A stretch of 9,385 bases of DNA from an uncultured Clostridia bacterium (GTDB lineage Bacteria > Bacillota > Clostridia > Christensenellales > Borkfalkiaceae). Under the pieces are notes generated by a model. That model saw only the letters and a list, made by a program, of their open reading frames with translations, was not told the origin of the DNA and ran no database searches. Below, piece by piece: positions 1-6,831 of this stretch (within the stretch, counting starts at the first letter, position 1; each line of letters begins with the position of its first letter). The DNA is taken from assembly GCA_944372565.1 (NCBI GenBank), contig CALVZR010000051.1, forward strand, positions 1 through 9,385, in the 5' to 3' direction. The position numbers were made by a program, and so were the translations under genes.

Positions 1-1
1 G

Positions 2-262
2 ATGAGCAAACGCTTTTTCATCGTGATGATCACGATCGTAAGGCTCATCACGATCTTTATCTCCTGCTATGCGTATAACGGCTCGCTTATTCCCTACGAT
101 ACGTGGTGGGGACTGTTGCTCTGGGGCGTGTTCATCGCGATCACAATCGTGCTCACGGTGGTGATTTATAAAAAAGGGGATAAGATCGAGGCGTATTTCA
201 AAGAAAAATTTTCCCGAAAAAAGAAGAAACAAAAAAACGAAAAATCGAAAGATAAAAACTGA
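2..262 (+). CDS. small two-pass membrane protein, unknown function
   Basis: An 86-residue reading frame starts at the second base of the window. The ribosome binding site is therefore not visible, and the ATG could be an internal methionine of a longer protein. Two hydrophobic stretches, about residues 4-23 and 36-57, are separated by a short polar loop (around YNGSLIPYDTWW). They are followed by a strongly charged, lysine-rich tail (residues 58-86) that should lie in the cytoplasm. No catalytic motif or family is recognised. A terminator-like hairpin follows 28 bases after the stop, so the gene probably belongs to the transcript upstream and not to the surE operon. It is real on composition and hydrophobic pattern; the function is unknown. 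Confidence 0.6.
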   Translation: MSKRFFIVMITIVRLITIFISCYAYNGSLIPYDTWWGLLLWGVFIAITIVLTVVIYKKGDKIEAYFKEKFSRKKKKQKNEKSKDKN

Positions 263-290
263 ATTTTTATAATATAATTATGTGAGATGT

Positions 291-349
291 AAAGCGTTTT
301 TTTCCGCGCGGGGGTTTTCCTTTGTGGCGAAAAACGCTTTTCTTTTTTT
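291..349 (+). terminator. probable Rho-independent terminator
   Basis: A perfect 11-bp inverted repeat (AAAGCGTTTTT at 291-301, AAAAACGCTTT at 330-340) encloses a 28-base loop and runs into a T-rich tract (341-349). The stem has only three G-C pairs and the loop is long, so it would be a weak terminator. Its position between the small membrane protein gene and surE fits the end of the upstream transcript. Confidence 0.5.
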
Positions 350-360
350 CCGGTTTCGGA

Positions 361-366
361 TATAAT
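361..366 (+). promoter_or_regulatory. candidate -10 box for the surE operon
   Basis: TATAAT lies 9 bases before the surE ATG at 376, just after the terminator-like hairpin. No convincing -35 box is seen at the right distance, where the sequence is T-rich. If used, transcription would start about 2-4 bases before the ATG, giving an almost leaderless surE message. Two further overlapping TATAAT boxes at 268-278, upstream of the hairpin, are alternatives. Confidence 0.3.
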
Positions 367-375
367 AAAACGGAT

Positions 376-1119
376 ATGAACGTATTATTGACTAACGACG
401 ACGGGCTGGAAAGCGACGGCATCCTTCGTTTTGCAGAAAAACTTTCCGAAAAGCACAAGGTGCTCGTCGTTGCGCCCGCAAGCAATAATTCCGCGGTTTC
501 GCACTCTCTTTCCATTTTTCGGAACATCAAGGTGGAGGAGGTCTTTTTTTCCGCTCCTTTCCGCGCGTTCCGCGTGGCGGGCACGCCCGCGGACTGCGTG
601 AAATTCGCCCACCACAATCTGAGCGCGGATTTCCCCATAGACCTCGTGCTTTCGGGCATCAACAAGGGGCACAATCTGGGCACGGATACGCTGTATTCCG
701 GCACGGTTTCCGCGGCGTTCGAGGGCGCGGCGCTCGGATATAAAGCCATCGCCTTTTCCCGCGTGAATCATGAGGGGGACGATATGGCGGACTGCGCGCG
801 CATCGCGTGCGAACTCGCGGAAAAGCTCTTTCCGCTTTGCGGCGCGGAATTTATCTTCAACGTAAATCTTCCCGCCTGCGAGGGCTGCAAGGCGCGCGGC
901 GTACGGTTTGCGCCCCTCGGAAAACAGCTTTATTCGGATACTTTTGAAGAAGTGGAGAAGGGGGTTTTCGCCCTTACGGGAGAGATGATCGACCACGACG
1001 GCAACCCGCGCGACTGCGACGTGGAACTCAGCCGCGAAGGCTATATCACCGTTACGCCTATGATCTACGACAGGACGGCGTACGGCATGCTGGAAAAACT
1101 CAAGGGCGTGAAACTGTGA
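376..1119 (+). CDS. surE: 5'-nucleotidase SurE
   Basis: SurE is a metal-dependent phosphatase that removes phosphate from 5'- and 3'-nucleoside monophosphates in the cytoplasm. The 247-residue product has the usual SurE length. It carries the N-terminal motif LLTNDDG with metal-binding D8 and D9, then S39 in APASNNSAVSHSLS, AGTPADC at 68-74, and SGINKGHNLG with N96, leading into YSGTVSAAFEG. These cover the metal site and the most conserved signatures of the family. The frame is open back to 322, but homology begins exactly at the ATG at 376, so that start is chosen. No Shine-Dalgarno sequence is visible; a TATAAT lies just upstream. The stop overlaps the next gene by 4 bases, so surE appears to be the first gene of the operon. 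Confidence 0.95.
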   Translation: MNVLLTNDDGLESDGILRFAEKLSEKHKVLVVAPASNNSAVSHSLSIFRNIKVEEVFFSAPFRAFRVAGTPADCVKFAHHNLSADFPIDLVLSGINKGHNLGTDTLYSGTVSAAFEGAALGYKAIAFSRVNHEGDDMADCARIACELAEKLFPLCGAEFIFNVNLPACEGCKARGVRFAPLGKQLYSDTFEEVEKGVFALTGEMIDHDGNPRDCDVELSREGYITVTPMIYDRTAYGMLEKLKGVKL

Positions 1120-2342
1120 CGGAAGGGCGGAAGATCGCGGTCGTCGGCGGGGGCGCCGCGGGTATGATCGCGGCAATTTTCGCGGCGAGGCGCAAAAACG
1201 AGGTTTTTCTTCTGGAAAAGAACGAAAAACTCGGCAAAAAACTCTATATCACGGGCAAAGGGCGATGCAACCTTTCCAACGACTGTCTGCCCGAGGAATT
1301 TCTGGAAAACGTCGTTTCCAACCCGAAATTTCTCGCGGGCGCCATCCGCGCGTTTTCTCCCGACGCCGCGCGGGCTTTTTTTGAAGAACTTGGACTGCCC
1401 TTGAAAACCGAACGGGGCGGAAGGGTCTTTCCGCAAAGCGACAAGGCGAGCGACGTGACCAAAGCGCTCGCCGCCGAACTCGGCAGGCTGGGCGTGCAGA
1501 TCTTCCTGAACGAACGGGCGACGGGGCTTTCGCTCGAAAACGGAGCGGTAAACGCGGTGCTCGCGGAAAGCGGGCGCTTTGCGTGCGACGCCGCCATCGT
1601 ATGTACGGGAGGCATTTCCTATCCTTCCACCGGTTCCACGGGGGACGGATACCGTTTCGCGCAGAGCTGCGGGCACGCCGTCGTGCCTCCCCGCCCCGCG
1701 CTGGTCGGGCTGGAAACGGAGGAAAACTTTTCTTCCCTGCAGGGGCTGTCGCTCAAAAACGTGTCGTTGAAAGCCGAATACAGGGGAAAAACGCTCTTTT
1801 CCGAAGTGGGGGAAATGCTGTTCACGCACTTCGGCGTTTCGGGACCGCTCGTTTTAAGCGTTTCCAGCCTGATTAACCGCCTGCCCCTTAACGAGGTGAA
1901 ACTCACGCTCGACTTAAAGCCCGGGCTGACGGACGAAAAACTGAAAAAGCGCATCGAAAGGGATTTTGCGGAGCGCGGCGCGAAGGCCGTTTCCAACGCG
2001 CTCGGCGCGCTGCTGCCCGCGCGGATGATCGCGGCGGTGCTCGCGCGGGCGCGCATTCCCGCAGGCAAGCGCGCCGCCGAACTCAGCCGCGGGGATCTGC
2101 TTTCGCTCGTAGGGGCGATGAAGCGCTTTTCGTTCGGCATAAAATGTCTCCGCCCGACGGAGGAGGCCATCGTGACGGCGGGGGGCGTAAACGTGAAGGA
2201 GATCGACCCGAAAACCATGCAGAGCAAGCTCGTAAAGGGGCTTTTCTTCGCGGGGGAAGTGCTCGATCTCGACGCTTTTACGGGCGGTTTTAATCTGCAG
2301 ATCGCCATAACAACGGGATATATCGCGGGAAATCACGCGTAA
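1116..2342 (+). CDS. HI0933/YhiN (BaiN-like) family NAD(P)/FAD-dependent oxidoreductase
   Basis: This 408-residue flavoprotein belongs to the HI0933 family (E. coli YhiN), whose physiological substrate is mostly unknown. Some members are annotated BaiN or aminoacetone oxidase, but nothing here supports those substrates. The N-terminal Rossmann motif GGGAAG is at residues 11-16, with acidic E34 at the end of the second strand to bind the FAD ribose. The family signature TGKGRCNLSN is at 46-55. The C-terminal FAD-contact block has TAGGV from 354, FAGE at 378-381 and GGFNLQ at 390-395. The start is a GTG at 1116, overlapping the surE stop in the sequence GTGA; AAGGG at 1102-1106 serves as ribosome binding site. 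The overlap implies translational coupling. In Clostridia this family is often found next to cmk and ispH, as here. Confidence 0.93.
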   Translation: MTEGRKIAVVGGGAAGMIAAIFAARRKNEVFLLEKNEKLGKKLYITGKGRCNLSNDCLPEEFLENVVSNPKFLAGAIRAFSPDAARAFFEELGLPLKTERGGRVFPQSDKASDVTKALAAELGRLGVQIFLNERATGLSLENGAVNAVLAESGRFACDAAIVCTGGISYPSTGSTGDGYRFAQSCGHAVVPPRPALVGLETEENFSSLQGLSLKNVSLKAEYRGKTLFSEVGEMLFTHFGVSGPLVLSVSSLINRLPLNEVKLTLDLKPGLTDEKLKKRIERDFAERGAKAVSNALGALLPARMIAAVLARARIPAGKRAAELSRGDLLSLVGAMKRFSFGIKCLRPTEEAIVTAGGVNVKEIDPKTMQSKLVKGLFFAGEVLDLDAFTGGFNLQIAITTGYIAGNHA

Positions 2343-2357
2343 AAAAAGGAGCCAAAG

Positions 2358-3023
2358 ATGAAAAGACATATCAACATCGCCCTCGACGGCCCGTCGGGGA
2401 GCGGAAAGAGCACGGTTGCGAAAATGCTTTCCGAAAAACTCGATATCCTCTATCTCGATACGGGCGCGATGTACCGCGCCGCGGCGTGCAAGGCGATGGA
2501 ACTCGGCATAGACACGCTGGACGAAAAGGGCGTTTCCTCCTTCATCGGGGATCTGGATCTTTCCATCCGCTATATCGACGGGGCGCAGCACACCTTTCTC
2601 GACGGCAAGGACGTTTCCGAGCGCATCCGCAAACCCGAAGTGTCCATGGCGGCATCCAACATTTCCTCGCTGAAATGCGTGCGGCTCAAAATGGTCGCCA
2701 TGCAGCGGGAGATCGCCGCGTCGATGTCCTGCATCTTGGACGGCAGGGATATCGGCTCTTACGTGCTCCCGGACGCCGAATATAAATTTTACGTGACGGC
2801 GGACGCGAAGGTGCGCACCGCGCGGCGGCAGAAAGAACTGCGCGAACGCGGGTTCGAAGTCGGTTTCGACGAACTTCTCGCGGAGATAGAACAGCGCGAT
2901 TTCAACGATAAAAACAGGGATTTCGCGCCCCTCGTGCAGGCGAAAGACGCCGTGCTCATCGATACTTCTTCGCTCTCTGTCGAGGAAGTTGCGGAAAAAA
3001 TACTCTCTTTTATCGAAAGGTAA
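2358..3023 (+). CDS. cmk: (d)CMP kinase
   Basis: Cytidylate kinase transfers phosphate from ATP to CMP or dCMP in pyrimidine nucleotide supply. The 221-residue product has the family's usual length. The P-loop GPSGSGKST is at residues 11-19, followed by YLDTGAMYRA (32-41), the nucleoside-binding signature of Cmk. The core motif DGRDIG is at 128-133 and the CMP-contact and lid region RDFNDKNRDFAPL at 180-192. A strong ribosome binding site, AAAGGAG at 2345-2351, sits 6 bases before the ATG and fixes the start. It lies 15 bases after the flavoprotein gene and 6 bases before plsC, within the operon. All key motifs are intact. Confidence 0.97.
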   Translation: MKRHINIALDGPSGSGKSTVAKMLSEKLDILYLDTGAMYRAAACKAMELGIDTLDEKGVSSFIGDLDLSIRYIDGAQHTFLDGKDVSERIRKPEVSMAASNISSLKCVRLKMVAMQREIAASMSCILDGRDIGSYVLPDAEYKFYVTADAKVRTARRQKELRERGFEVGFDELLAEIEQRDFNDKNRDFAPLVQAKDAVLIDTSSLSVEEVAEKILSFIER

Positions 3024-3029
3024 TTTTTC

Positions 3030-3653
3030 ATGCATAACGGATTTTATATCAGAACGGGATATTTTCTTTTTTCGCTGTTTTTTCCTTCCAAGGCGTACGG
3101 AAAGGAGAACTTCCCGCAGGGAAAGGCGCTCATCGTGGCAAACCACTATTCGGCGGTCGATCCCGCGTTTTTGTATAAGTTCACCAAAAAGGATATTTTC
3201 TTCCTCAGCAAGAAAGAGGCTTTGCGGAACAAGGTCGCAAAGCGTTTGCTGGAAGAGGCGGGGGCGATCGGCATCGACCGCGAAACCAACGATATGCGCG
3301 GCATGATGAACGCGATGAAGGTGCTCAAAGACGGCAAGCGGCTGGTGGTGTTTCCCGAGGGAACGCGCAACAAAACGGGGGAGGAATTGCAGGAACTCAA
3401 AGGCGGCGCGGGGGTGTTCGCGGTCAAAACGAAATCGCCTGTCGTTCCCGTGATGTTCTATAAAAAGGCGAAGATCTTCCGCAGAACCTATCTCATCGTA
3501 GGCGAGCCCTGCGAACTTTCCGAGTATTACGATAAAAAACTGACGAAAGAAGATTACGAGGAAATAGACGAGATCATCCGCAAAAAAATGCTGGAAACGC
3601 GGGAAAAACTCAAAGAACTCCGCGCGAAAAAGGGGAAGAAATGCAAATCGTAA
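3030..3653 (+). CDS. plsC: 1-acyl-sn-glycerol-3-phosphate acyltransferase (PlsC family)
   Basis: PlsC adds the second fatty acid to lysophosphatidic acid, making phosphatidic acid for membrane phospholipids. The 207-residue product shows the catalytic HX4D box in NHYSAVDP (H39, D44) and the glycerophosphate-binding motif FPEGTR at 108-113. A later GGAGVFAVKTKSPVVPV segment is also typical. A short hydrophobic N-terminus (about residues 9-19) would anchor it to the inner face of the membrane, and the C-terminus is rich in lysine. AAAGG at 3016-3020 is the likely ribosome binding site. Its last 13 bases overlap the start of ispH. Within the acyltransferase superfamily the exact acyl donor cannot be read from the sequence, but the gene is full length. 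Confidence 0.93.
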   Translation: MHNGFYIRTGYFLFSLFFPSKAYGKENFPQGKALIVANHYSAVDPAFLYKFTKKDIFFLSKKEALRNKVAKRLLEEAGAIGIDRETNDMRGMMNAMKVLKDGKRLVVFPEGTRNKTGEELQELKGGAGVFAVKTKSPVVPVMFYKKAKIFRRTYLIVGEPCELSEYYDKKLTKEDYEEIDEIIRKKMLETREKLKELRAKKGKKCKS

Positions 3654-5920
3654 CGACGCGCTACGGCGGCTTTTGTTTCGGCGTGAAACGCGCGGTGGAA
3701 ACGGCGATGGCGCTCGAAGGGGAAGGAAACTACGTGCTCGGCGAGATCATCCACAACGAATCGGTCGTGGAGGCGCTGAAAGCGCACGGGGTGAAAACCG
3801 TTTCTTCCGTGGAAGAAGTGCCGGACGGGGCAAGGCTGTTGATCCGCACGCACGGCGAGGCGAAGGCGGTGTTCGACCGCGCGGCGGAAAAAAGGCTGGA
3901 AATCGTCGATTGCACCTGTCCGTTCGTGCGGAACATCCAGAAGATCGCGGAGGAAAAACACGGGCAGGGATATGCCGTGGTCATCGCGGGGGATAAAAAT
4001 CATCCCGAGGTGAAAGGCATCGACGGCTGGTGCGAAAACTGCGCTATCGTGGTGAGCCAACCTTTTGAAATTTCAAAAATCGGGGCGGAAAAGGTCTGTA
4101 TTGTGGCGCAAACGACGTTTTCGGTGGAAAAATTTGACGAAATTTTAAAAAATATTCAAAAAGATTGCTCAAAAACAGTTGAGATTTTTAAAACTATTTG
4201 CTATACTACTATCAAACGGCAAGAAGAAGCCGAGTCAATTTCTGCGGAATGCGACGCGGTCATCGTGTTGGGTGGCAAAAAAAGCAATAATACCGAAAAG
4301 TTGTTCGAAATTTGCTCAAAAAACTGCGAGAATGTTTTCCGAGTTTCTTCGCCCGTGGAAGTGGACTTTAAAAAATTAAGAAAGTTTAAAAAGGTTGGGA
4401 TTGTAGTCGGAGCGTCCACTCCGTCGGCTCAGTCCCGGGAGGTTATCTCGAATATGGAGAACGCAGAAGTTAAAGCATCGATCAACGAAGAAACGGCTGT
4501 CAGCGAGCAGGAAACGGTTGTGAACGAAGCCGCTCAGGAAACCGTGCAGGAACCCGTTTCCGAAACGGCGCCCGCCGCGCAGGAAGAAACTGCGGCGGAA
4601 GTCGCGCAGCCCGCAGCGGAAGAAAAGGCCGAAGAGCCGAAGCAGGAAATCGCGCAGGACACGATGGAGGCGGCCATCGCCATGATGGACAATAAATCGC
4701 AGAAGTTCCGCCTGCATCAGATCATCACGGCAACGATTTCCCAGGCGCAGGACGATGGTTTGGCTTTATATATTCCCAATACGAAGAAAGAAGTTCTGCT
4801 CGACAAGAACGAAATGCTCGGCGAGTACAAAAAGGAAGATTTTACCGACAAGGTGGGCGACGATATCGACGTGATGGTCGTCGCGCTCACGCCGCATCTC
4901 AAACTGTCGCAGCGGGCGATGGAAGAACTTCAGAAAGAAGAAGCCGAAATCGAAGAGATCAAAAACGGAAAAGTTTTCGAAGTGAAAGTCACGGGCACCA
5001 ACAAGGGCGGGCTTACCGGCGTTGTGGAAAACTGCCGTTCGTATCAGGTGTTCATTCCCTCTTCGCAGATCAGGATCGGCTATGTGAAAGAGCTCGATAA
5101 ATACGTGGGCAAAACGCTTCGCTGCAAGGCGGAAAAGGTGGAAGGCAAGGGCAGCCGCCGCCAGATCGTCGCCTCGCAGAGAATCATCCTCGAAGCGGAA
5201 AAGGCGGAGAGAGACGCGATCCGCGCGGAGAGAGAAGAGGCTTTCTTCAACAGCATCGAAGTGGGCGACATCGTGAAGGGCACGACGCAGAGATTTGCGG
5301 ATTTCGGCGCGTTCGTGAACGTGAACGGTTTCGATTGCCTCGCGCATATTTCCGATTTGTCCTGGTCGGGGTGCAAAAAATGTTCGGACGTTTTGGAACT
5401 CAACAAAATGTACGAATTCAAGATTCTGAAAATCGACAGGGAAAACAAAAAGGTTTCCATCGGATATAAACAGCTCCAGCCCAAACCCTGGGAACTCGTT
5501 GCGGATAAATATCACGCGGGCGACGTGATCAAGGGCAAGGTGGTGCGCATCGTAAGTTTCGGCGCGTTCGTCGAAGTGGAAAAGGGCGTGGACGGCCTGG
5601 TGCACGTTTCCCAGATCTCCAACGAATGGCTGGATAACCCGACTTCCGCTCTGAAGGTGGGCGACGAGGTTGAGGCGAAGATTCTCGAGATCGACACCGA
5701 GAAAGAGAAGATGACCCTTTCCATCAAGGCGCTGCTGCCCGAAACGGAAGTGAGAAAGGTCAATCCGAACAAAGCGCACAAGAGCGAAGAAGGAAAAGAC
5801 GCGGGCAAAGGCCCGAGAAAGGCGAGAGCGCCGCGTGAAGACGACGACGGTCTGCGCGAATGGAAGGACGACAGCAACGGCGGCGCGTCGATTGCCGAAC
5901 TCCTCGGAAATCTGGAATAA
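3641..5920 (+). CDS. ispH-rpsA: IspH - ribosomal protein S1 fusion (HMBPP reductase / 30S S1)
   Basis: This single 759-residue frame joins two proteins. Residues 1-272 are IspH, the [4Fe-4S] enzyme that makes IPP and DMAPP in the last step of the MEP isoprenoid pathway. Cluster ligands are C12 (GGFCFGVKRA), C93 (DCTCPFV) and C187 (ICYTTIKRQ). Substrate residues H38, H71, H121, E123, S215, N217 and S259 are also present. Residues 273-345 are a Glu/Ala/Gln-rich linker. Four S1 RNA-binding repeats follow, beginning near 357 (divergent), 441, 541 and 626; the last two have the typical GDIVKG/FGAFV pattern. Residues 699-759 form a charged tail. The ribosome binding site AGGGGAAG (3631-3638) lies inside the end of plsC. 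This fusion is known in Clostridia. Bases ~4140-4400, in the IspH half, are much more AT-rich than the rest, but the frame and active-site residues are intact. Confidence 0.96.
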   Translation: MQIVTTRYGGFCFGVKRAVETAMALEGEGNYVLGEIIHNESVVEALKAHGVKTVSSVEEVPDGARLLIRTHGEAKAVFDRAAEKRLEIVDCTCPFVRNIQKIAEEKHGQGYAVVIAGDKNHPEVKGIDGWCENCAIVVSQPFEISKIGAEKVCIVAQTTFSVEKFDEILKNIQKDCSKTVEIFKTICYTTIKRQEEAESISAECDAVIVLGGKKSNNTEKLFEICSKNCENVFRVSSPVEVDFKKLRKFKKVGIVVGASTPSAQSREVISNMENAEVKASINEETAVSEQETVVNEAAQETVQEPVSETAPAAQEETAAEVAQPAAEEKAEEPKQEIAQDTMEAAIAMMDNKSQKFRLHQIITATISQAQDDGLALYIPNTKKEVLLDKNEMLGEYKKEDFTDKVGDDIDVMVVALTPHLKLSQRAMEELQKEEAEIEEIKNGKVFEVKVTGTNKGGLTGVVENCRSYQVFIPSSQIRIGYVKELDKYVGKTLRCKAEKVEGKGSRRQIVASQRIILEAEKAERDAIRAEREEAFFNSIEVGDIVKGTTQRFADFGAFVNVNGFDCLAHISDLSWSGCKKCSDVLELNKMYEFKILKIDRENKKVSIGYKQLQPKPWELVADKYHAGDVIKGKVVRIVSFGAFVEVEKGVDGLVHVSQISNEWLDNPTSALKVGDEVEAKILEIDTEKEKMTLSIKALLPETEVRKVNPNKAHKSEEGKDAGKGPRKARAPREDDDGLREWKDDSNGGASIAELLGNLE

Positions 5921-5935
5921 GAAAAACGATACAGC

Positions 5936-5968
5936 AAAAAAACGGCTCGCAAAACGGGTCGTTTTTTT
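5936..5968 (+). terminator. Rho-independent terminator of the surE-ispH/rpsA operon
   Basis: A 13-bp stem (5936-5948 with 5956-5968, two G-U pairs) has a 7-base loop, GCAAAAC. Its 3' arm ends in seven T residues. It lies 16 bases after the ispH-rpsA stop, the expected place for the end of the operon. Confidence 0.88.
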
Positions 5969-5971
5969 ATC

Positions 5972-5999
5972 CCGGCGTTCGGTATCTGCCGATCGCCGG
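5972..5999 (+). repeat. compact hairpin between operon terminator and GNAT gene
   Basis: CCGGCG (5972-5977) and CGCCGG (5994-5999) enclose an inner CGG/CCG stem with loop TATCTG, giving a 28-base hairpin with a small TT/AT internal loop. No T-run follows, so it is not an obvious terminator. It could shield the 5' end of the GNAT transcript or be a protein site. The rest of 5969-6071 shows no clear promoter. Confidence 0.4.
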
Positions 6000-6071
6000 A
6001 AACGGGAAATACGGGCGGCTTGCGCATTTTCGGCATCGGACGGGTCGCCTGAAATGCAAAGGGGAAAGAGA

Positions 6072-6572
6072 ATGGCGAGAATGGTAAAGCGGCTGAAAGG
6101 CGAACTCCTCGATTCACCCGAGGTTCTGGACGGGATCTTCTGTTTGATTTACGAGAATATGAAGGAACTCTGTCCTCCCACCGGGGAAGATCGGGAAGAA
6201 GATAAACGCATCTGGCTGGAATTCAACCGTCAGGGCGTTCTGCAAAACGGCAGAACCACGGCGCTCGTTTACGACGGGCAAACGCTGTGCGGATTCCTGC
6301 AATACGAAAGGGCGGATCGTCTGTGTTGCTGGGGAGATATGGATATCGCCCCGCGCTATCGGAAGGACGGCGTTACGGTCCGTCTGCTCGTCCGCGAGCT
6401 TTTGCGCGACGGAGATTTTGCGGACTGTGAAATCATCTGTACGCAGATTATGGATAAAAACAGGGAATCCCGGTCGCTGGCGGTTCATCTCGGATTCCGG
6501 GAAAGGGAAAAGACCGCCCGCGGACACCTATATTTTTGTGAACGCTCCGCCCTGAAAAAGTTTGAAAAATAA
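6072..6572 (+). CDS. GNAT-like N-acetyltransferase
   Basis: The frame is open from 5835, but that part overlaps ispH-rpsA. The ATG at 6072 is preceded by AAAGGGG (6058-6064) with 7 bases of spacing, so a 166-residue protein is called. The order of features resembles the GNAT fold. An N-terminal helical part (to about residue 65) is followed by strands around ALVYDGQTLCGFLQYE. Then DMDIAPRYRKDG (89-100) corresponds to the strand-4 and acetyl-CoA pyrophosphate loop, with a degenerate R-x-x-G-x-G/A motif. Finally NRESRSLAVHLGF (130-142) matches the typical N...A...LGF block. The substrate cannot be predicted. It is probably a single-gene transcript, being bounded by a terminator on both sides. 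GNAT assignment is moderate because the CoA loop is not canonical. Confidence 0.75.
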   Translation: MARMVKRLKGELLDSPEVLDGIFCLIYENMKELCPPTGEDREEDKRIWLEFNRQGVLQNGRTTALVYDGQTLCGFLQYERADRLCCWGDMDIAPRYRKDGVTVRLLVRELLRDGDFADCEIICTQIMDKNRESRSLAVHLGFREREKTARGHLYFCERSALKKFEK

Positions 6573-6593
6573 GGAGTTCGGAAATTTGGGGAA

Positions 6594-6627
6594 CCGCCCC
6601 GCGGCATATCGCCGCGGGGCGGGTTTT
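6594..6627 (+). terminator. Rho-independent terminator of the GNAT gene
   Basis: A perfect 12-bp, entirely G-C stem (CCGCCCCGCGGC at 6594-6605, its complement at 6611-6622) has a 5-base loop, ATATC, and is followed by GTTTT. It lies 21 bases after the stop codon. The T-run is short but the stem is very stable. Confidence 0.87.
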
Positions 6628-6643
6628 AAATAAACTTACAAAA

Positions 6644-6653
6644 GCGGACGGGC
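6644..6653 (+). repeat. left copy of 10-bp direct repeat flanking the AT-rich island
   Basis: GCGGACGGGC is identical to 7678-7687. Joining the two copies would leave a short GNAT-spoIIIA intergenic region with both the GNAT terminator and the sigma-E-like promoter intact. That is what a clean insertion would look like. A 10-mer match in GC-rich DNA could also be chance. Confidence 0.4.
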
Positions 6654-6660
6654 AAAGGCA

Positions 6661-6676
6661 ATTCCTATAGGGATTT
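6661..6676 (+). repeat. left copy of imperfect inverted repeat at island edge
   Basis: ATTCCTATAGGGATTT matches the reverse complement of 7616-7631 at 12 of 16 positions. Each copy is also nearly self-palindromic around CCTATAGG or CCCTAAGGG, which weakens the case for a true terminal repeat. No target duplication directly abuts the pair. Confidence 0.25.
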
Positions 6677-6681
6677 TTGAC

Positions 6682-6724
6682 AAAGTAAAAGACTAACAAA
6701 AATTTTTTGTTAGTCTTTTACTTT
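6682..6724. terminator. 21-bp perfect inverted repeat, likely bidirectional terminator
   Basis: Bases 6682-6702 are exactly complementary to 6704-6724 with a single central base, giving a long A/T-rich hairpin with T-rich 3' arms on both strands. It lies 103 bases beyond the stop of the minus-strand zinc-ribbon gene and could terminate it, and also block read-through from the GNAT gene. Such a perfect palindrome could also be a recombination or transposon-end remnant. Confidence 0.55.
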
Positions 6725-6760
6725 TGCTTGCAATAACACACGACATTGCTTGTAAAGTAT

Positions 6761-6773
6761 AGTGTGCCACACT
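6761..6773. promoter_or_regulatory. operator-like palindrome upstream of the antirepressor-like fragment
   Basis: AGTGTGCCACACT is a perfect 6+1+6 palindrome. It lies just before an AT-rich stretch (TATTAT at 6776-6781) and the ATG at 6784. It resembles a dimeric repressor site, but no clear promoter with both boxes is visible and the binding protein is unknown. It differs in sequence from the CTAAC-type palindromes in the HTH/zinc-ribbon gap. Confidence 0.3.
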
Positions 6774-6783
6774 TTTATTATAA

Positions 6784-6831
6784 ATGAATAAACCTAATAA
6801 GAAAATACAGCTTTTTGAAAATTCTATTAAA
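6784..6831 (+). pseudogene. possible N-terminal remnant of a BRO-family / phage antirepressor-like gene
   Basis: From the ATG at 6784 the frame reads MNKPNKKIQLFENSIK. It then continues to a stop at 6918 with no recognisable pattern, running antisense through the end of the zinc-ribbon gene. The NKKIQLFEN stretch resembles the first residues of BRO-N/antirepressor proteins common on clostridial phages and mobile elements, which usually continue with a K/Q-rich then IR-WDE-like segment. Similarity breaks off where the neighbouring gene ends (6827), as if that gene had been joined onto a truncated one. The match is short and recalled from family knowledge, so it is tentative. No ribosome binding site is seen. 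Confidence 0.3.

Noticed and set aside
322..375. Upstream extension of surE to an ATG at 322
   Set aside because: It would start inside the terminator-like hairpin and add 18 residues not found in SurE. The conserved N-terminus MNVLLTNDDG begins at 376.
1914..3146. 410-codon open frame on the minus strand opposite the flavoprotein gene and cmk
   Set aside because: It runs antisense to two genes with intact family motifs. Its product is rich in Arg/His with no recognisable domain, typical of a mirror frame in GC-rich DNA.
4766..5779. 337-codon minus-strand frame opposite the S1 repeats
   Set aside because: Antisense to well-conserved S1 domains; His/Phe/Arg-rich composition with no motif.
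5835..6071. Extended N-terminus of the GNAT-like protein
   Set aside because: It overlaps the ispH-rpsA coding end and the terminator. A good ribosome binding site precedes the ATG at 6072.
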